Below, piece after piece: positions 54,607 through 64,000 of a DNA stretch of 64,000 nt. Source of the DNA: Tubulanus polymorphus (Eukaryota > Nemertea > Palaeonemertea > Tubulaniformes > Tubulanidae); contig NC_134033.1 in the NCBI RefSeq assembly GCF_964204645.1, forward strand, positions 13,580,155 through 13,644,154, given 5' to 3'. The notes below the pieces were generated by a model. That model did no database searches, was not told where the DNA came from, and saw only the letters and a list, made by a program, of their open reading frames with translations. Position 1 is the stretch's first letter. Each line of letters begins with the position of its first letter. Position numbers and translations under genes: made by a program.

Positions 54607-54768
54607 ACTCAATTTGATTGGCTATCATCAAGAGAGAATTAACCAATACAATTGCCTTCCTAATTCTGAATCTCTGATTGGCCATGCTCCAGCAAACTGG
54701 AGTCTAATTGTAAAACCCACTCTGATTGGCCAATACACGAGATAACATCTCAAAACAAACCAATGAGG
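54607..54768. promoter_or_regulatory. Cluster of CCAAT boxes in both orientations
   Basis: Within about 160 bp are GATTGGCTA, AACCAATAC, GATTGGCCATG, GATTGGCCAATA and AACCAATGAGG. Five or more CCAAT/ATTGG words so close are typical of NF-Y-bound promoters. No gene start has been found beside it, so it may be an enhancer or chance. Confidence 0.3.
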
Positions 54769-55352
54769 ACTTACAAAATATGTTGCTATCATTCTGATTT
54801 TCCGTATTAAAGTGTAGTGAATAAGTACCCGATTACAACAAGTTGATAATAGTTTCATGAATATATTGGTTGCATTTGGTTTTTCAGACTCATGGCAGAC
54901 TATACAAAATACAACAAACATTTATGAAAGCTAACATTTTAAAAACATTTTGCATACTTCAGGCCCGCACGTGGCGAACATACGAGAAATACGTTTTACA
55001 AATTTGTACATGAAATTCTGTATTCGTTTTTCTGCAATTAAACAGTAACGTTCATCACTTAATTCAGCAGTCAATAGTTCCGAGTCCTAGAACAGTTCAA
55101 ACCCCTGTTTCGCGAACAGGAATAAATGGTAAATAACCGTTAAATTTTTCATCAGATAGCAGTTAATTTCAATATTATCATTCGAGGAGTTTAATGAAAG
55201 AAGAAAGCACACAGAAAAATAATTATGCAAATTGAAGATTCTTTTAAGAATTCGCCTGGCAGCGCGTACGCGTCAAACATCAGATGTCGCTAGCTCTGAG
55301 AGTTCTCTGGCAGAAGGTATACATAAGAGTAGATGGCGCTCATGAGAGAGAT

Positions 55353-64000
<8,648 letters not shown>

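Larger units (their letters stand above)
51385..55352. other. Long spacer without a recognised gene
   Basis: Weak candidates only: a basic C-terminal-like ORF on the plus strand (about 51672-51886, GPWKTRSQRPKTRQKRKG then GSPGIKGQPRQ) and a possible terminal exon on the minus strand (about 52272-52470). It also holds (AT)n at 53507-53528, a G run at 53283-53295, and a foldback at 53779-53862 related to the 39-bp satellite unit. It includes the myosin VIIa 3'UTR on the right. Confidence 0.4.

Overview
The window is nuclear DNA from an invertebrate animal. Genes are split into many short exons with GT..AG borders, the DNA is AT-rich, and short interspersed repeats, foldbacks and microsatellites fill introns and spacers. 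The encoded proteins (diacylglycerol kinase delta/eta, CDC20, INTS6, BIVM, myosin VIIa) are pan-animal families, so the order of animals cannot be fixed from them. A lophotrochozoan or other marine invertebrate is my guess only. Exon models were built by eye from frame, splice sites and remembered family sequences. For four models (DGK, CDC20, INTS6, myosin VIIa) the summed exon lengths keep one open frame.

Layout. 1-5.6 kb: one candidate Cys-containing exon, then repeats, long CT tracts and copies of a ~400 bp MITE. 5.65-28.1 kb (+): a diacylglycerol kinase delta/eta gene with PH, two C1, catalytic, accessory and SAM domains in 27 recognisable exons, a stop at 25037 and a 3 kb 3'UTR ending in a clear poly(A) signal. 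The first exon(s) were not found. 28.1-29.6 kb: foldbacks and a MITE. 29.6-35.1 kb (-): complete 10-exon CDC20; a 5'-truncated LINE with a reverse-transcriptase ORF sits in one intron, directly next to a splice donor. 37.2-45.5 kb (-): complete 17-exon INTS6, with a 39-bp satellite in one intron. 46.9-48.3 kb (-), possibly to 49.2 kb: a BIVM-like gene with an apparent frameshift. 50.2-51.35 kb (-): a small three-exon gene for a secreted Gly/Met-rich repetitive protein. 51.4-55.3 kb: no convincing gene, but a CCAAT cluster. 55.35-64 kb (-): the C-terminal 940 residues of myosin VIIa (FERM-SH3-MyTH4-FERM), running off the right edge, with one intron that looks like a minor-spliceosome (U12) AT-AC intron.

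The genes are not an operon. Their jobs are separate: lipid signalling, anaphase control, snRNA 3' processing/transcription termination, an unknown conserved protein, an extracellular structural candidate, and actin-based transport. The most unusual signals are (1) a family of foldback or inserted elements whose centre resembles a hammerhead ribozyme core, with stem covariation between copies and one copy bounded by a target-site duplication inside another repeat; (2) the AT-AC intron in myosin VIIa; (3) the Gly/Met-rich secreted protein, which lies antisense to a longer but spurious ORF; (4) the LINE at a CDC20 splice donor; and (5) the reading-frame break in the BIVM-like gene.
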